Assembly (NCBI GenBank): GCA_046757205.1
Contig: JBHHXR010000194.1
Span: forward strand, 1-7,116
Source: JBHHXR01 sp046757205
GTDB lineage: Bacteria > Pseudomonadota > Alphaproteobacteria > Rhodobacterales > Rhodobacteraceae
Direction of reading: 5' to 3'
DNA: 7,116 nt
The position numbers and the translations under genes were made by a program. Positions 5,897 through 7,116 of this stretch are shown in pieces; the first letter of the stretch is position 1; each line of letters opens with the position of its first letter. The notes below the pieces were generated by a model. The model did not search any database. It saw only the letters and a list, made by a program, of their open reading frames with translations, and had not been told where the DNA came from.

Positions 5897-5958
5897 TGTC
5901 GAACAAGGTGGCTTGGCCACTGTTCCCGTTTCGTGCTAGTCGTGGTGCAATCAAAAAC

Positions 5959-5964
5959 GAGGAG
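5959..5964 (+). promoter_or_regulatory. Ribosome-binding site of ruvC
   Basis: GAGGAG lies 8 nt before the ATG at 5973 but only 2 nt before the in-frame GTG at 5967, so it selects the ATG. Confidence 0.7.
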
Positions 5965-5972
5965 CAGTGGCG

Positions 5973-6485
5973 ATGCGGGTGATCGGGATCGACCCCGGGC
6001 TGAGGCGGACCGGGTGGGGGGTGGTGGATGTCGACGGCAACCGTATCGCCCATGTAGCCAATGGCGTCTGCCGGTCCGAGGGCGGCGATCTTGCTGCGCG
6101 CCTGCTGAGCCTGCACCGGCAGATCGAGATCGTCCTGCACGCCAACCGGCCCGACTGCGCCGCCGTCGAACAGACCTTCGTCAACAAGGATGCCGCCGGG
6201 ACGCTGAAGCTCGGCCAGGCCCGGGCGATCGCCTTGCTGGTCCCCGCCCAGGCCGGGATCACGGTCGCGGAATACGCGCCCAACGCAATCAAGAAAGTGG
6301 TCGTGGGCGTCGGACACGCCGACAAGACGCAGGTCGAGCATATGGTCCGCATGCAGCTGCCGGGCGTCGAGATCGCCGGCGCCGACGCCGCCGACGCGCT
6401 CGCCGTGGCGCTGTGCCACGCCCACCATGCCAGGTTTGCCGATCGGCTGGATGCCGCCGTCGCACGCGCGGAAATGCGGGCATGA
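5973..6485 (+). CDS. ruvC: Holliday junction resolvase RuvC
   Basis: A dimeric endonuclease that cuts Holliday junctions symmetrically during recombination and repair, working with the RuvAB branch-migration motor. With the ATG at 5973 the protein has 170 residues and all four catalytic acids fall at the classical numbers: Asp7 (in VIGIDPGL), Glu66 (in AVEQTFV), Asp138 and Asp141 (in GADAADALAVALCHAH). TLKLGQARAIAL (77-88) and GHADKTQVEHMV (114-125) are further conserved blocks. This exact agreement supports the ATG over the GTG two codons upstream. The stop overlaps the ruvA start (ATGA), so the two are translationally coupled. yebC, commonly found just before ruvC, is not upstream here. Confidence 0.97.
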   Translation: MRVIGIDPGLRRTGWGVVDVDGNRIAHVANGVCRSEGGDLAARLLSLHRQIEIVLHANRPDCAAVEQTFVNKDAAGTLKLGQARAIALLVPAQAGITVAEYAPNAIKKVVVGVGHADKTQVEHMVRMQLPGVEIAGADAADALAVALCHAHHARFADRLDAAVARAEMRA

Positions 6486-7116
6486 TCGGCAAGATAAGCG
6501 GCACGCTCGATTACCGCGGCGGCGATCACGTGCTGATCGACACCGGTGGCGTCGGCTATCTGGTCCACTGCTCGGAACGGACGCTGGCGGCGATGCCGGC
6601 GCGCGGCGGGCTGGTGTCGCTCTACACCGAAATGGTGGTGCGCGAGGATCTGCTGCAGCTCTACGGTTTTCCGACGCTGGCCGAGCGCGAATGGCACCGG
6701 CTGCTGACCTCGGTGCAGGGGGTCGGCGCCAAGGCGGCGCTCGCGGTCCTCGGCACGCTGGGGCCGGAAGGCACCGGCCGGGCCATCGCGCTGGGCGATG
6801 CGGCGGCGGTTCGCGCCGCGCCCGGCATCGGCCCGAAGATCGCGCAGCGCATCACGCACGAGTTGCGCGACAAGGCCCCGGCGGTGATGGCGCTCGGCGC
6901 CGACGGCGCGCAGATGGCCAAGTCGGGTTTCGCCGTGACCGAACGGCCAGGTGCCCAGGCGGCGGCGCAGCAGGCGGCCGGCGGCCAGGCGGCCGGCGCC
7001 GCCGCCCAGGCGGATGCGCTTTCGGCGCTGGTCAATCTGGGCTACGGGCAGGGCGAAGCCGCCGGCGGGGTGGCCGAGGCCGCCGGCGGCGGCGCGGGGC
7101 TTGCCGGGGCGGGGGT
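6482..7116 (+). CDS. ruvA: Holliday junction branch migration protein RuvA, 3' end outside window
   Basis: The first 211 residues are present and the gene runs off the window without a stop codon. RuvA tetramers hold the four-way junction and load the RuvB helicase. Domain I (1 to about 64) opens MIGKISGTL and keeps Glu55 and Asp56, the acidic-pin residues. Domain II has two helix-hairpin-helix motifs, LLTSVQGVGAKAALAVL (74-90) and AAPGIGPKIAQRITHEL (112-128). A linker rich in Ala, Gln and Gly (about 132-176) leads to domain III, recognisable from DALSALVNLGYGQGEAA (178-194), which binds RuvB. Domain III is unusually glycine-rich (AGGVAEAAGGGAGLAGAG). The start overlaps the ruvC stop by 4 nt (ATGA). 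ruvB would be expected next but is beyond the window. Confidence 0.95.
   Translation, partial: MIGKISGTLDYRGGDHVLIDTGGVGYLVHCSERTLAAMPARGGLVSLYTEMVVREDLLQLYGFPTLAEREWHRLLTSVQGVGAKAALAVLGTLGPEGTGRAIALGDAAAVRAAPGIGPKIAQRITHELRDKAPAVMALGADGAQMAKSGFAVTERPGAQAAAQQAAGGQAAGAAAQADALSALVNLGYGQGEAAGGVAEAAGGGAGLAGAG
6956..7014 (+). repeat. In-frame repeats in the RuvA linker
   Basis: CAGGCGG recurs at 6956, 6971, 6986 and 7007, spacings of 15, 15 and 21 bases, all multiples of three. CAGGCGGCCGGCG is an exact 13-base repeat at 6971-6983 and 6986-6998. The repeats encode Gln-Ala-Ala-Gly-type units of the flexible linker before domain III, suggesting growth by short in-frame duplication. Confidence 0.6.

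Larger units (their letters stand above)
5686..5972. other. Intergenic region upstream of ruvC
   Basis: The region between the DUF1127 gene and ruvC. Bases up to about 5755 are comparatively AT-rich, and bases about 5756-5900 are very GC-rich with several perfect palindromes. No credible gene is present: open frames here read as Arg/Pro/Ala-rich shadows. The ruvC promoter must lie here if ruvC is not read from further upstream. A possible element is TTGGCC (5913-5918) with TGCTAG (5934-5939), but the match is poor. Confidence 0.4.

Noticed and set aside
5603..5920. 105-codon minus-strand open frame in the ruvC upstream region
   Set aside because: Cys/Arg/Pro-rich composition, no ribosome-binding site or motif noted, and it spans both the palindrome cluster and the putative promoter region.

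Overview
The window is a gene-dense, GC-rich stretch of bacterial chromosome, most likely from an alphaproteobacterium (Rhodospirillales-like is my guess, not a proven assignment). The reasons are a stand-alone rpsD outside any visible alpha operon, an S4 protein of the cysteine-free type, a PrmA carrying AFGTGHHATT, a DUF1127 small protein, and a ruvC-ruvA pair. I see no mobile element, CRISPR array, tRNA or rRNA. The content is mostly core housekeeping genes with a few orphan genes.

Layout. Bases 81-695 (minus strand) encode an uncharacterised membrane protein. A 328-base intergenic stretch separates it from a divergent gene for a 98-residue protein that looks like a winged helix-turn-helix DNA-binding protein (1024-1320). 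Next comes rpsD (30S protein S4, 1581-2201). It has its own near-consensus promoter, a leader of about 115 nt with several hairpins, and a strong intrinsic terminator. Three co-directional genes follow: an MFS transporter (2361-3608), msrA (3687-4337, methionine sulfoxide reductase) and prmA (4398-5264, ribosomal protein L11 methyltransferase). A DUF1127 small-protein gene (5347-5565, minus strand) converges on prmA, and a perfect 11-bp stem that could terminate both genes lies between them. After an intergenic region with an AT-rich half and a palindrome-rich GC half, ruvC (5973-6485) and ruvA (6482 to the window edge, incomplete) form the start of a Holliday-junction resolution operon coupled through an ATGA overlap.

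Functionally, rpsD and prmA serve the ribosome, msrA repairs oxidised protein methionines, and ruvCA processes recombination intermediates. The transporter, membrane protein, wHTH protein and DUF1127 protein have no assigned substrate or target. I do not see a novel multi-gene system. The most interesting structure is regulatory: the rpsD leader contains a hairpin that would bury the ribosome-binding site, a competing upstream pairing partner, and two small GNRA-loop hairpins. This arrangement could serve autoregulation by S4. Second is a nest of overlapping inverted repeats directly upstream of a candidate promoter for the DUF1127 gene.
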